A DNA stretch of 50,265 bases from Gnetum montanum. Its lineage: Eukaryota; Streptophyta; Gnetopsida; Gnetales; Gnetaceae. Of the stretch, positions 33,950-44,645 are shown piece after piece. Within the stretch, counting starts at the first letter, position 1. Each line of letters opens with the position of its first letter. The stretch spans positions 6,000-56,264 of the forward strand of contig MNCI01020267.1 in the NCBI GenBank assembly GCA_015680685.1, given 5' to 3'. The notes beneath the pieces were generated by a model, which was not told the DNA's origin, ran no database searches, and worked only from the letters and a program-made list of their open reading frames with translations. The position numbers were made by a program, and so were the translations under genes.

Positions 33950-36560
33950 AATTTGTCACAGCGTGCGTTAGCATGATAATTTGTACTTTAGGAGGTGTTT
34001 GGCTTGAAGGTTGCTCAAAGAGTTGAATGGTGAAGGTGATTGGAGGTTCAGAGGCATTGGCCATAGGTGAATGTGAAGGTATGTTTGGGATATTAGGCCA
34101 AAAAAGGGTGTTTCTGTGGTTTTGATTCCAGTCCACTTGGCTAAGAAGCTAGTTGTAAGTTGATAGCCCTGATGGCATTACGTTGCTATGGCTATGGTGG
34201 TATTTCTCCTTGCATAGGTGGAGCAGGAGGTAGCTGAGTGGAGGGCTAATGAGTAGGTATGGCAGGAGAAGGTGACGAAGGATAGTATATATGTGGGTTC
34301 TCCCCCTAGGTGATGGAGACTTTGTTAAGAAGTATTCTAGGGGGTAGTAATGATTTTGAAATGGCATGTGACTAAAAGAGTCCTGCAGGAAGACTAGTTG
34401 CTAAACATAGTACCCATAATGATCCGGCTACTGGTAAGGGTACTACTGCCTTGGAGGTGGGATCCCCCACAATTGTGGATGCTGGCATTACTAGTACTAC
34501 TCATAAGGTTGCGGGGGTGCTCCACTTGGATAATATCCCTGTTGCTGGTGGAATTTCCTAGGATTGCCTTATGGATAAGGAAATCTTTAGGGTGTTTGCC
34601 TTTTTTCCAAGCGAGGATTCAATGCATACACCCCAAACTCTTGTAAATGTGTGACCATAGGATAACACCCCTTAGGATGTTCATACTGGCATATGTCACA
34701 TCCATCATCTTCCTCTGTGTCAGAGTTTGCAACCTATTCTGCTACAATACTTTTTCCTTGCCTTTATGGTAGGCACATTTAGCTTCTCTTCTCCTACGAT
34801 GATCTTGATCATTACTTTGTTCTTTGGATTCCTCTGCGATTTTCAGAATACTTTGGAATTTTTCATCCAAAGAATCCCACATCTTGTCAAACTTTAAAAG
34901 GAAAATTTTTGTATGGGTAAGGTTTTTCGGTTCACCACTGCATCCAGTGGTGATGCTTCCTCATCTTCACAAAATCAGACTTCCTTCTTTTGAATGGAAG
35001 GGTCTCGATTATATTCTTCTCACTTTTCTTTTTTCTTAGTTCCCCTTCCTCTTTGGCCACTTGCTTAATGAGGTGTTGCAGTTGATTGGCCCTTAACTCA
35101 GATAGTTATCCTTGAGCATAAATGCCAAGGTTCTTTCTTGTTTCAAAAGCAGAGCCCATCTATGATATGGTAGAGTTGTTTCTATTGAGAGTAGCCATGA
35201 CTAGGGCATAGGTGTAACAATGAGTAATATCTTCTCATGGCTGCATCCAAGGGTTCATGGCCACCTTGCTTCCATCCCTAGATTAGTCTTCTTAGATTAG
35301 ACACTCTAGAGTAGGTTTGGTATTTATCATTGAAAATTTCCAACATCATACTCCATCGTCTAATTGATTCTAGTTCCAAAGACTGGTACTAGCTTTCCGC
35401 TTCCTTGATGAGTGTTTGAGGGAACAACTTGAGTTTCTACCAATAATTGTCTATATTTTGTAGAGTGCAGGCATCATGAAATTCTTACAAGTGAGTCTGT
35501 GGATCATAGTTATATTTCCCTTCAAATTTGGGGATGTTGTTCATGTCTCGGTGCTTGATCTAGCTATCTTTTAAGTGCCTGGTGGGTATTCGAACTGCCT
35601 TGGCTATATTAAGCATGCTTCGAGTAGCAAGTAGTGGTTCATCTAAGTCATAGTACTACTAATGGCCATGACATCCATTATGGTTTTTCCTGCCTCTCCT
35701 TTCTTGATGGTGAGACTCACATGAATGGTCACACTTTTCCTTACGTCATCCCCTTCTATCCTTGTGGTCCTGTCGATCTTTCTGATCACCGTCACCCTAA
35801 TCCTTCTTGTGATAATGATGATTGGAGTTAGAACCTAGTGAAGACAAAGTGGAATATGAAGATGGAGAAGAGGGAGAAGAGGTAGGAGAACTACCACCAT
35901 CACGATGTCGGTCCCCTTCTCTGCTTCTGTGATGGCCTCTATTTTTCTGTTCCTCCTTCCCTTTGTTGTGATCTTTTTTATGAGATCCTCCACCACCCAG
36001 GGACTCTCGGTCACCTAACTGTGTACTTTGTATGATAGATTGGATGATCTGATGTAGTGGAGGAGGTTAGGATGAATGGGAACCGTGAGAGATAGGTTCC
36101 TCATCATCATGTGGGCCCTGTAGGAACAAAGGGTTACTGAACTATTTTCCCTTTATGTACTCATGGCGTTCCACCTGGTGCTACTCCTGTGCACGTTGTG
36201 CTTCAGTTGGGCCATAGTCCTGATAATCATGATCCTTCATTATATACTCCACACCACGGTATTGAATGCCTAGTCTGACAAGAGTTTGGAGTAGCATTCC
36301 AAGAACCGATCAATTAGGAGGTAATATGATATTGTCCTCCATGTCCTGCCATCGCATGTGCTCATCCTGATGTAGGATAAAGGTGAAGTTGGGTATATAC
36401 TCATCTAGATGTGTGTATACCACCTGACATTCCTGTAGTACTAGTGGGTAGGATCCATATTTCTTGTGAGAAGAAGAAATTCTTGATGTTAGATAACAAA
36501 TAGATTGGTGTGCCTTACTCTTACTTAAACTACCTAGCATGCGTAGATTTCAATATAGTG
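33950..36560 (-). pseudogene. gag: Element B gag
   Basis: Starts MLGSLSKSKAHQSICY at 36540 and is open for 76 codons, including FTFILHQDEHMRWQDMEDNI, which A shares as FTFILH*DEQLCW*DLEGNI. A His/Arg/Ser-rich segment follows (35680-36000). The capsid-like domain lies at about 35180-35560 (LFPQTLIKEAESWYQSLELE, EPLDAAMRRYYSLLHLCP). The nucleocapsid cluster CDICQYEHPKGC lies near 34670-34710, then a Pro/Gln/Tyr-rich tail. Multiple stops. Confidence 0.75.
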
Positions 36561-36624
36561 GGTCTGTTACAATGAAGTGAATGACGATCTTATTAAGACT
36601 AGATAGCGCATGTAAGACTAATAG

Positions 36625-36642
36625 TCCCTGGAAACGATGCCA
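36625..36642 (-). other. tRNA-Asp-type primer-binding site, element B
   Basis: On the minus strand TGGCATCGTTTCCAGGGA, a decayed form of TGGCGCCGTTGCCGGGGA, one base from the LTR end at 36644. Confidence 0.75.
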
Positions 36643-36643
36643 A

Positions 36644-37537
36644 TGATGAGCAGTGATGTACCCCTATGCCCAACCATATGAATCATGAGTATGCACGACT
36701 TGATTGAATTCCACAGACTACAAGTACTTATGTACATTGAATTCTAGCCAACAAAACCTTAGTTAGAACGGTTGTTGTCTTCCCAACCTCACTTGTGATA
36801 TTCTAAAGTGATGGTTGAGTGAGATTGAGGTAAATGATTTTTATTAGTTTTCTTTTTATCTTTTAAGGTCTAATTCTTCTAATGTAGGAAATGGAAAGTT
36901 GTATAATTTTGTAACTGTTTTACTCTATCACTTAACTCTCCCTAGCATAAGCAATCGATCCCATCTTCCATGCACACCTTGAGTATACCCTAACCACTGC
37001 TGGGTTACTAGACATTAAGCATCACTAGGTTGCCCAGTGTCAGGTATATGTTTGAGATGGTCATGCTTATGGTTCTTATAAACTATGAAAATGGTTGTAA
37101 CCATAAAGCGATAATAATAAAGGACTTTCGAATGTTTAAAACATCTAAATATTAAAGTGTTTTAATGCTTAAGTAATTAAATCCAAATGCTACAAGGAAT
37201 GTTCGAAAAGCTTGTCTTTATTTCCACTCACGCCAATGGGCTTAGGTACATTAGCACTCGAATAAAGAGCCGTACACCCTTCTCACTCTTTTTGCGGGCA
37301 CTTGGAAAATATTATAACTTGTACAAAAACAAACTACAAGAACTTCACTACAATTAACTCAAAAAGATTCCATAAATGCTACGAGTGTGTGTACATTTAT
37401 AGTAAGAGATAGACTCTATGTTAACACGGTCATGTTAACGCATGGATGGATATGTCGATGGGGTCACATCACTGTGGCTGCATCAATGAGGCTCTGTTAA
37501 CATAGCCTAGTCAACGTATCAAATGAACACTTCATCA
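36644..37537 (-). repeat. Element B 5' LTR
   Basis: Minus-strand LTR from TGATGAAGTG (37537) to CTCATCA (36644), matching 24246-25144 end to end. The outer flank carries CACAT at 37538-37542. The TATA box has decayed to TATAAATG. Confidence 0.92.
37394..37515 (-). promoter_or_regulatory. Phased GTTAAC-type array, element B 5' LTR
   Basis: Minus-strand TATA-like start at 37401; site starts at 37425, 37439, 37459, 37473, 37487, 37501 and 37515. The steps (24, 14, 20, 14, 14, 14, 14) are identical to those of the other B LTR although several bases within the sites differ. Confidence 0.65.
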
Positions 37538-37710
37538 CACATCTTTAAAGATATTATCAACTTATGAATAAAAGGAGTTTTTTCAAATACAAAGGAGTAT
37601 AGAAAAGATAATTAATTAAGAATTCAATCCAAACTTAATTATATTAAAAGTAATTCCCTGTAATTAAGGTGAAGATTCTTCACTTAATTTGAATTATCTT
37701 TAAATCCAAG

Positions 37711-37723
37711 GCTCTAACACTGA
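37711..37723 (-). other. tRNA-iMet-type primer-binding site, element E (decayed)
   Basis: The plus strand reads gctctaacactga where an intact site would read gctctgataccaa (about 9 of 13 match). It lies next to the LTR end CTTCTCATCA. The leader between here and the B insertion (37543-37710) is non-coding. Confidence 0.5.
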
Positions 37724-37725
37724 TC

Positions 37726-38340
37726 TGATGAGAAGCTCCCTTGGATTCCATAGTTCTAGCTTACTCAAGTGAAAATAACCAAGGTAAATCTAAAATGAAA
37801 TAAAAATAAAAAAGAGAAAATTTATTCTTTCTCAAGAAAAATGATTACAAAGCACAAAGGAAGCTATCATACTCCCAAGTATAGACAATCAACCAATCAA
37901 ACCCTCACTCTAATCAACATGCAAGTTGGACCATAACGGATGATCACTCATTCACTCACAATAACTCAAGAAGATCTCTCTCTAATCCCTTAATGATAGG
38001 ATGGTTGGATAATGAGTCACTCTTCCTTTTCCACTCTCTTTACCTAGCTTATATCCTTGATGTCAATTCATATAGCTTTTAAATAATTTATTACCTTTTC
38101 TTTGTGCTTCAATTTCAAAAATATGTTAGTTAAATTTCACATTTTAAAACACCTTATTCATAGACAAAATATCTTAGACATTCATAGACATCTTTTTTTA
38201 GTGTGATAAGATCTTAGAGTAGGCATATTTTAGGTGGGAAAGACATCTATCCTAAATCTAGGAAGTTGTAGAGTAGATAACTATCTTATAAAGTAGAAAT
38301 CTATTAAGTAGAGTAGACATCTATTCAATTGAAAATCCTT
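37726..38340 (-). repeat. Element E 5' LTR, outer end truncated
   Basis: The minus-strand LTR end CTTCTCATCA is at 37726. Homology to 7880-8440 runs to about 38335 and then stops abruptly; the last 200 bp or so present in the left LTR are missing. Together the two copies define an LTR with TGATGAGAA/TTCTCATCA ends. Confidence 0.75.
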
Positions 38341-39427
38341 CTATCCCTACAACTATCCTCAACCTCTTCTGCCATAAGCCATATTATCAAATATTTTTCA
38401 TGCAAATGATGAAAAATAATGATTTAATAATTAACGAATCAAAAAATAGCTAATTTATACCTATAGTAATTAATTCACAATTTTTTTGGATAATTGCAGA
38501 ACTAATAAATTCAAGCACAAGAACAAGAAATAATAATTTCAATAGGAATTTAATCCAAACAAATTTAGATACAACATTTGTAACATCTTTTGCACGTGTC
38601 ATGTCCCCAATACCAAATGATGCTGCTACATAATGAAGATGGTGTCTCTTCATAAAAACTGTTATTATTATCTTAACAAGGATCCAAAATGGAAGTTGTA
38701 ATTAAGACCCACAAGGATGCATTGTAATAATGGACATTTCTCTTAAGGTAACCTATGGGAATTTAACCTAAGGCATTTGTGCCTAGGGTTAGAGGTCATA
38801 CCAGCATGGAGTGGTAGATCCAGTATAGGCGAGTCACAGGAGCCGAGTGAAGCGAGACAGGAAGTGGGCTGGTCATTTCTTCTAGCCGAGTTATAGGACT
38901 AACCATGGTGGCAATGTTGGATTGCCTCTAAGGGATATATGTCAAAGGAAGAAAACCCTAAGGAACACTCTCAGAGCATGATCCAGATACAGTATTCCAT
39001 ATCAATAAATCATTTTGTTCTTTCTCTTTCTACACTCTCTCTGTTATTTCCTTTATGCATAACGTTGAATGTTACATGTATTTAACATTTGATATATTAT
39101 CTTCTTATACATAATGTCTAATATAGCGTATATTTGACATTTTCCATGACATCTGAAAACAGGATGTCACGACATGAATTTGAAATAGAATTTTAAAACT
39201 AACTTACCTTGATTTAAGATAGAAAAATAATACTTAAATTTGAGCCACTAAATAATTGCTAAATGTTTGTGCTTTGTTGTGCTTAACTCCACAATAATTC
39301 CAAAATGAAAGTGAAAAATGAATTTTTTTAGTTTGTTTTCATGCATATCTATGCATTTAATGCATTCAACTACTTTTCCATTGTAAAAATACCTATAGTA
39401 TTGAATTACAAAATCTTCATAAATCTT
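38341..39427. other. Unassigned AT-rich sequence with LTR-like block
   Basis: No gene. A GC-richer block at about 38780-39060 (gccgagtgaagcgagacagg, then a T/C-rich 'ttctctttctacactctctc' run) looks like the U5 end of an LTR or a short promoter/leader, but no ends or partner were found. The rest could be internal sequence of the copia-like element whose LTR is at 39440-39928. Confidence 0.3.
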
Positions 39428-39439
39428 GCTCTAATACCA
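39428..39439 (-). other. tRNA-iMet primer-binding site (minus)
   Basis: The minus strand reads TGGTATTAGAGC, one C-to-T change from TGGTATCAGAGC, directly abutting the LTR that begins at 39440. Confidence 0.7.
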
Positions 39440-39928
39440 TGTTAAGTTTCATAATATTATGAATTAATATGTCTAGAGAGAAATTTAGAAATAATTATGT
39501 TAACTCGAATACTGAGAAACATGTTTAAGTTATAATATGCTATGGACTTTACTAGTCCAAGTGTTAAGTATTTGAGTTTTGAGTAAACACTCTAATACAA
39601 GAATAGAGCTAATTATGCTGTACTGTATATCTTATACAATTATACATTCTTCACTATTCATCTCTTACATCAAAATGAGAAGTAATGTATGTATAAATTT
39701 GAAAGAACCATCATGTCAATAAATCAAACAGATAAGATGAATAATACTAATTATGAAATATAAATAACAAGATTAGTATTAAAAAATCTCAACTTATGAA
39801 TATTATATTACACCAATATGATGATGGTGTGTATACATTATCATAATGTAGATAAACATTCTTAGTATTACATAGTATAAACCTTATCTAAAATATTAAG
39901 CTTGATAAAATATACCAAATCCTTAACA
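39440..39928 (-). repeat. Copia-like 5' LTR (489 bp), minus strand
   Basis: Bounded by TGTTAAG (39440) and CTTAACA (39928), a perfect 7-bp inverted repeat, with the primer site adjacent on the left. No gag or pol is recognisable to the left, so like 2522-2922 it is an orphan LTR with primer site. The two are not obviously alike in sequence. Confidence 0.6.
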
Positions 39929-40166
39929 TAATTATCATTAAAATTCGTTTTTGAAAGTAGTGAATTTTGATACCCATAAGCATCTTCCATTTGAAAATCT
40001 TCATGTGAATTATTTATGGTAATAATGTTTTCTTTGTTAGCAAGATTATCATAAACTTTATTATTGTTGATGGCTTGATGCTAACTTAGAGTTTGAGAGT
40101 GCTTCTCTTAAAGAAACAGATAATTGTGGATCCTACCTACTGCTTCGCAATAAAAATAGGTGTTAC

Positions 40167-40689
40167 TAGCTTAGTTATATATTTATGATATATACCTATA
40201 ATTTGGTCAAGACAATCTTATTCGTTAACAAGTAATAAGTTATTTGAGTCAAAAATTTCATGACTTTAGGACAAAGAACAAGATTTAAGGATTACAATTT
40301 TCATGACTTCCAGACAAAGAACAAGATTTGTATATCAAATTTTTCATAACAACAAGTTTTACAAAAAAAATATTTGCATTAGTTTTTGTATGTTCTCAAT
40401 CTTGGCTAAATTTGCATTGTCTATTAGAGCATACAAAAAGAACAAATTTAGATAAGAATGAGATCATACAAAAACTAATGCAAACATTTTTTTTCTACAA
40501 CCCACTATTACGAAAAGTTTGATATATAAATCTTGTTCTTTGTTCATGAGTCATGAAAATTGTAATTCTTAAATCTTGTTCTTTGTCTTGAAGTTGTGAA
40601 ATTTTTACTCAAATAACTTATTACTTGTTAACGAATATGATTATGTTAACCAAATTTTAGGTATATATCATAAATATATAACTAAGCTA
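40167..40689. repeat. Large fold-back inverted repeat (about 260-bp arms)
   Basis: The left arm (about 40167-40428) and right arm (about 40435-40689) are near-perfect reverse complements: outer ends 'tagcttagttatatattt', then shared blocks with 'aacaagtaataagttatttg' and 'acaaagaacaagatt'. The loop is short. I see no target duplication with certainty. The arms also contain a direct repeat of the 'acaaagaacaagattt' phrase. It resembles a fold-back element or MITE and, if transcribed, would form a long hairpin. The open frame at 40328-40522 is part of the repeat, not a gene. Confidence 0.85.
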
Positions 40690-40989
40690 ATGATCAACAG
40701 TTGTCTCTTGCAATGATGATTTAAACATAACAAATAAAAAGGATTCTATCTAAAATTATACATCATTCGAATCCATTCCTTGGAAGGTAGTTGTTAAGTT
40801 ATAAATTATTTTTCTAAAGCTATAAATAATTCAAGAAAGTGTAAATCAAAAATAGAGTAGCTTATCAAACCATAGAATCCATTATTGAATGATTAAGAAA
40901 ATGTTACAATACACCATGAATGATCAATGTTCAAACTTGCATAATTGAAAAATGCATAATGGAAAATGTTCTCACGTTCAGAATAGTAA

Positions 40990-43480
40990 AAATACATTAG
41001 TAGAAAAACTATTAATTAATTCTTCATTAGATTTAATGTGTTGCTCTTCATCCAATCTACTTTGAAGGTGAGAAGCCTTGGATATCTTAATGTATTTTTC
41101 TTTGGAAATCTAAGATAATATCTTCAAACTATCAATACTCTTTAGTCAATATAGTGCCACAAATGTGAGACGTACTATTTTTTTACTACCAACATGTACA
41201 CATGCATTCTCCAAGGTCATTCCATATGACTTGTGTATAGTTAAAGCCCATGCTGATCTCAATGGTAGTTGGCAAGATCCTCCACATATGATTGGTGTAA
41301 TGGGTACTTGTCATGGATGTTCATTATCATAGAATACTCCAATGTAAGAGTCAAACTCAATGATAACATACAATGGCAACTATGGAGTTTTATAGTGCAT
41401 ACTATAAATTATTTTTTTAATGAGTCCCAACACATCATTAACCAATCCTACTTCTAGCCATAGATTAACAGTGAGCATAACCATTGCAACTTCACAAATG
41501 AACACTACTCGATCTAATTCTCTTTTTGAATGATCCAAAAATCTGACATCATTTATGTTTCTATCTACTATGCATCATGCAACTAGCTTCTACATTTTTA
41601 GCAATACCTTTTCATTATGAATATGCACCTTATTCTTTGTATCAAATAAAAGCACAGAATCCTTAAACCCATCTCTCCCATATAATGTTGATGGAAGATC
41701 CATTCTAGCTTTAAAATTCATAATCATCATCATCGATCTTTCCTTCTCATATATTCATCAAAACTTCTCTAAATCTTTATTGTCATTGATCATCATCCCT
41801 TTGTCAACACATAGCATCCAAAGTTATAAATGTATTGAATGCTAACCACAAATTCTTCATATGCATCTAATATTATAGGTACGATATAACATCTTTGACA
41901 AGTGGAAGCTGCACAATATCTCCAATGAGTATCACTAATCTACCAACAAAATTATCTAATTGGTTTTCTAAAAATATTTCCTTAAGCCTTTTGTCAATGC
42001 TACTAAGTAATTTTCCACCTATAAAACTCATTTCATTTATAACAATATACTTTATGTATTTTTATATGTTTGGTAATGATGTAAAGCTAATGCAGCTAAT
42101 GGTTTGTAATCCCCAATTTCAATCTTCAATGTAGAATGTATTGTAGTTGCATTAATATTATATGTTGTAACACTAGTAGGGGTGAACACCAATAAGCTAT
42201 TTTTTCATAATGGAAAAGTTGGAATAAATTCTTTACAAATATTATCGATGAGATAAGATTTTCCTATGCCCATTATACCTTGAATAATCATTAATAGGGG
42301 ATCAAATCCATCAACTTTTAATTGTTGCACATATAGATGGTTGATGATAATCTTGTAGCATTTCTTCTGTTGAACTCCTAGGAAAGATAAATCCACCTCA
42401 TTGTAGTCATTTCTTAAAGATGTTACTATCCCATGTGATGTATGACTATGAATAAAAGATGTAGAAATCTTTGCAACAACTTCTCCAAGATAGCTACTTG
42501 ATTATTCGTGTTGTCTATCTCAATCTCTTAATCCAAGCATTTCAAGTTCACTTCATTGAAAATGAGTTGATGTAAGTAGATGTCAACTTAGTATTTTTAA
42601 ATCATATTCAATATCATCCTATTTTTCTGGAATAATATCTCTATACTACTTCTCTTCCTCACAAGCACATTCAAAATCTTCAGCAAATGTGTCCTCTTCT
42701 AATTCCTCTATGTGCCAAATAGAAATCAATTTTAGTTTAATTTCTTCATTTTATCTTCCCATATCATATTTTGCATCTCTAAATGGATAGTGTAGTAGAA
42801 ACTCTACCCAACAATAATCTATCCATTTTTCCTATTCTACTCTTGGAGCTACTCTAAATCTAGGATATGTTCTAACAACAACTGGTTGTGGTAGAGTCTT
42901 CCACACTAGCAACTCTTTTTATTTTTTGAGATAAATGTAAAATATTTCACAGCATTCAATAACAAAACTCTTTCCATTTCCAATGGTGATTTTTAATATG
43001 CATTGATAAGGGATGTGTATGTTTTTGGTTCCTCATCTCCATATGCAACCAGTATAACTCTTTTATAGATATCTCTAGAAATATTTATAGTATCAAATGT
43101 TCTGCTACATTCAACCAATGGAAATTCATATAGCATATGACAAAGCTTTATAGCACCAATGTCTCTATTAGCTACAATATTCATCATGAGTCTTTTGTAT
43201 GCATTCATTGCATTTTCCTCTAGGTTTCAAGATTCTACAATGAAGTAACAAATCATTAAAGGATCTTAACTTCTTTTCAAATTTTATTGCATATTTTGCA
43301 ATATACCTAATAATAACATATTTGTTAAGCACTAGTTGAAAGTTTGTGTTTGCTCTCCATGTTTGAATAATCATTCTATTATGAACATTCAATTTTGGAT
43401 CATTTCGATGTGGTTCGTAAGTAACATGATTTTTTTTTGTGGATCTTAAAAGAGTTCTAATTGAACCTACAATGGCCATG
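40990..43480 (-). pseudogene. Helitron Rep/helicase: C-terminal Rep region and PIF1-like helicase
   Basis: Minus-strand decayed gene. HRNDPKLNVHNRMIIQTWRA near 43410-43330 is the Helitron segment between Rep and helicase. RDIGAIKLCHMLYEFPL (about 43150) and the following part match Helitron proteins. The helicase Walker A reads GIMGIGKSYLID (about 42280-42240), with IQLP-type wording near 41920. PIF1 C-terminal wording near 41260-41150 is SAWALTIHKS and, after a frameshift, LTFVAL. Stops and frameshifts are many. The fold-back repeat lies just past its 3' end. It continues upstream at 43860-44022 and, past element C, at 49695-50045. Confidence 0.8.
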
Positions 43481-43859
43481 GAACATTATACCTAAGAAAA
43501 AAAATTAAATTCATATAATTTTTTTTAGATCAAATACATTCATGATTTAAATAATAACCATTGTATTCAAAGAAATATAATTCTACCTACAAACTTGCAC
43601 ATTATTTCATGTTCTTAAACATGCTCCTCACTTACATTGTGTATGACATTGAACAAAATCTAAAAGCTCATCATAATCAATATCAAGATCCATGAATTGC
43701 AAATGTCAACTTTCAATCTCACATGGATGCCTAGGACTATTAACATGTTGCATCTACAAATGAAATAATTGTATAATTTTAATGATTTTTTCAAATAACT
43801 TCAACAATATTTTAAAATTTAAAATAAATGAAACAAAAGTTTAGGAATTCCAAATAACT
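43481..43859 (-). other. Decayed linker within the Helitron gene
   Basis: AT-rich, stops in every frame; MAIVGSIR at 43479 begins the next open piece. It lies between the Rep HUH region and the conserved HRNDPKLN segment, so it is probably an intron or very decayed coding sequence of the same gene. Confidence 0.35.
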
Positions 43860-44022
43860 TACATCATTAGGTATTCCATCTTGATTAAATCTACTATTCC
43901 ATGCATTTTTTATTGCGTCAAAAAAAATATTTCATCTTTCTAACTACTTCTGGATCATTTTAGTCAAGTTCTTGTATGTTTGGAGCTCCCTTGATCCAAA
44001 GAAAGCCATAGATATGTGGTGA
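43860..44022 (-). pseudogene. Helitron Rep, HUH region (left of insertion)
   Basis: On the minus strand GSPHIYGFLWIKGAPNIQEL corresponds to the Helitron pattern 'RGSPH.HGFLWL.GAPNI'; the second His of the HUH motif is Tyr. A stop then NDPEVVRKMK follows. Element C is inserted just before this motif. Confidence 0.8.
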
Positions 44023-44027
44023 TCCCA

Positions 44028-44619
44028 TGTCACGGCCTCTTGAGTTGCTGCAATCGTAGGCTCATGTGCAGGCGTACATGAGCTATAGTTGATCCACACT
44101 TGAAGTGTCGAAAGACATCTTCTACCACCAGGTGGAGCTAGGTGTGATGCATGCGAGGGCACTACAGTTGGGTTCACCCAGATGTAGCGCATGCACATCT
44201 AGAGGAAGACAGGTGTGACACATGCGAGGGGGCTATAGCCGGGTTCACCTAGATGTAGTGCATGCATATTCGTTATTGCCAATTAGGGTGAAATGGATAG
44301 AAAAATGAATTGGAAAAGGGGTTATGTGGATACTCTTTGGAGATGCAAGTGATGCATTTGTAACGCTAGTCACGGGAGTGCACTGGCAAGGCTAGGTACG
44401 CTCGCGCCTATAAAAGTAGGAGGTGAGGCTCACATTGGGGCAACCTCTTGTGCATGTTGTAACATATTCCTTTGAAATTAAAGGTTTGGAGTTTTCCTGT
44501 AAGAATGTTTTTGTTGAGATTAAGTATCGTTGTGCATTCGTTACGAGTAGCTGGCTAAGGTGGGCACTTAGCGCTATCACCTGGTGAAAGAAATTTCTGC
44601 TGCGATTCACCGAGTGATA
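44028..44619 (+). repeat. Element C 5' LTR
   Basis: Begins TGTCACGG, ends GTGATA. CTATAAAAG at about 44408-44416 is the TATA box. An internal direct repeat of 71-bp period lies at 44141-44282. It is the same length as the 3' LTR. Confidence 0.93.
44141..44282 (+). repeat. 71-bp tandem duplication inside element C LTR
   Basis: ggtgtgatgcatgcgaggg at 44141 recurs as ggtgtgacacatgcgaggg at 44212, and 'gatgtagcgcatgcacat' recurs as 'gatgtagtgcatgcatat'. The 3' LTR has the same duplication, so it predates insertion. Confidence 0.8.
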
Positions 44620-44621
44620 GT

Positions 44622-44633
44622 TGGTATTAGAAT
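44622..44633 (+). other. tRNA-iMet primer-binding site, element C
   Basis: TGGTATTAGAAT, near TGGTATCAGAGC, two bases after the LTR end. Confidence 0.7.
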
Positions 44634-44645
44634 AAGATTGATCGT

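Larger units (their letters stand above)
24246..37537 (-). mobile_element. Element B: large Athila-like Ty3/gypsy with accessory reading frame, complete structure
   Basis: LTRs at 24246-25144 and 36644-37537 (minus strand: TGATGA...CTCATCA) are flanked by the 5-bp duplication CACAT (24241-24245 and 37538-37542). Length is 13.3 kb. The inside has an Asp-type primer site, gag, protease, RT, RNase H, integrase, a non-coding block homologous to A's tail, then about 3.6 kb with an accessory reading frame, then a polypurine tract. LTRs differ by roughly 10% by eye. It is inserted in the leader/gag region of element E. All genes are broken. Confidence 0.93.
7877..38340 (-). mobile_element. Element E: old Ty3/gypsy (tRNA-Met primed) split by three insertions
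   Basis: The LTR halves at 7877-8614 and 37726-38340 are homologous over several hundred bases. Reading the minus strand from right to left gives 5' LTR, Met-type primer site, gag, protease, RT, RNase H, integrase, polypurine tract and 3' LTR. The order is interrupted by B (24246-37537), a solo LTR (21931-22938) and A (9083-18831); removing them leaves about 6.4 kb, a normal size for a gypsy element. RT and integrase resemble the chromovirus-type branch rather than the Athila-like branch of A and B, but I see no chromodomain. Both outer LTR ends are damaged: the left one lacks about 45 bp and the right one the last few hundred, so no target duplication of E is visible. Confidence 0.85.

Noticed and set aside
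40328-40522. 64-codon frame
   Set aside because: Lies across the loop of the fold-back repeat; the encoded sequence is a by-product of the inverted repeat.
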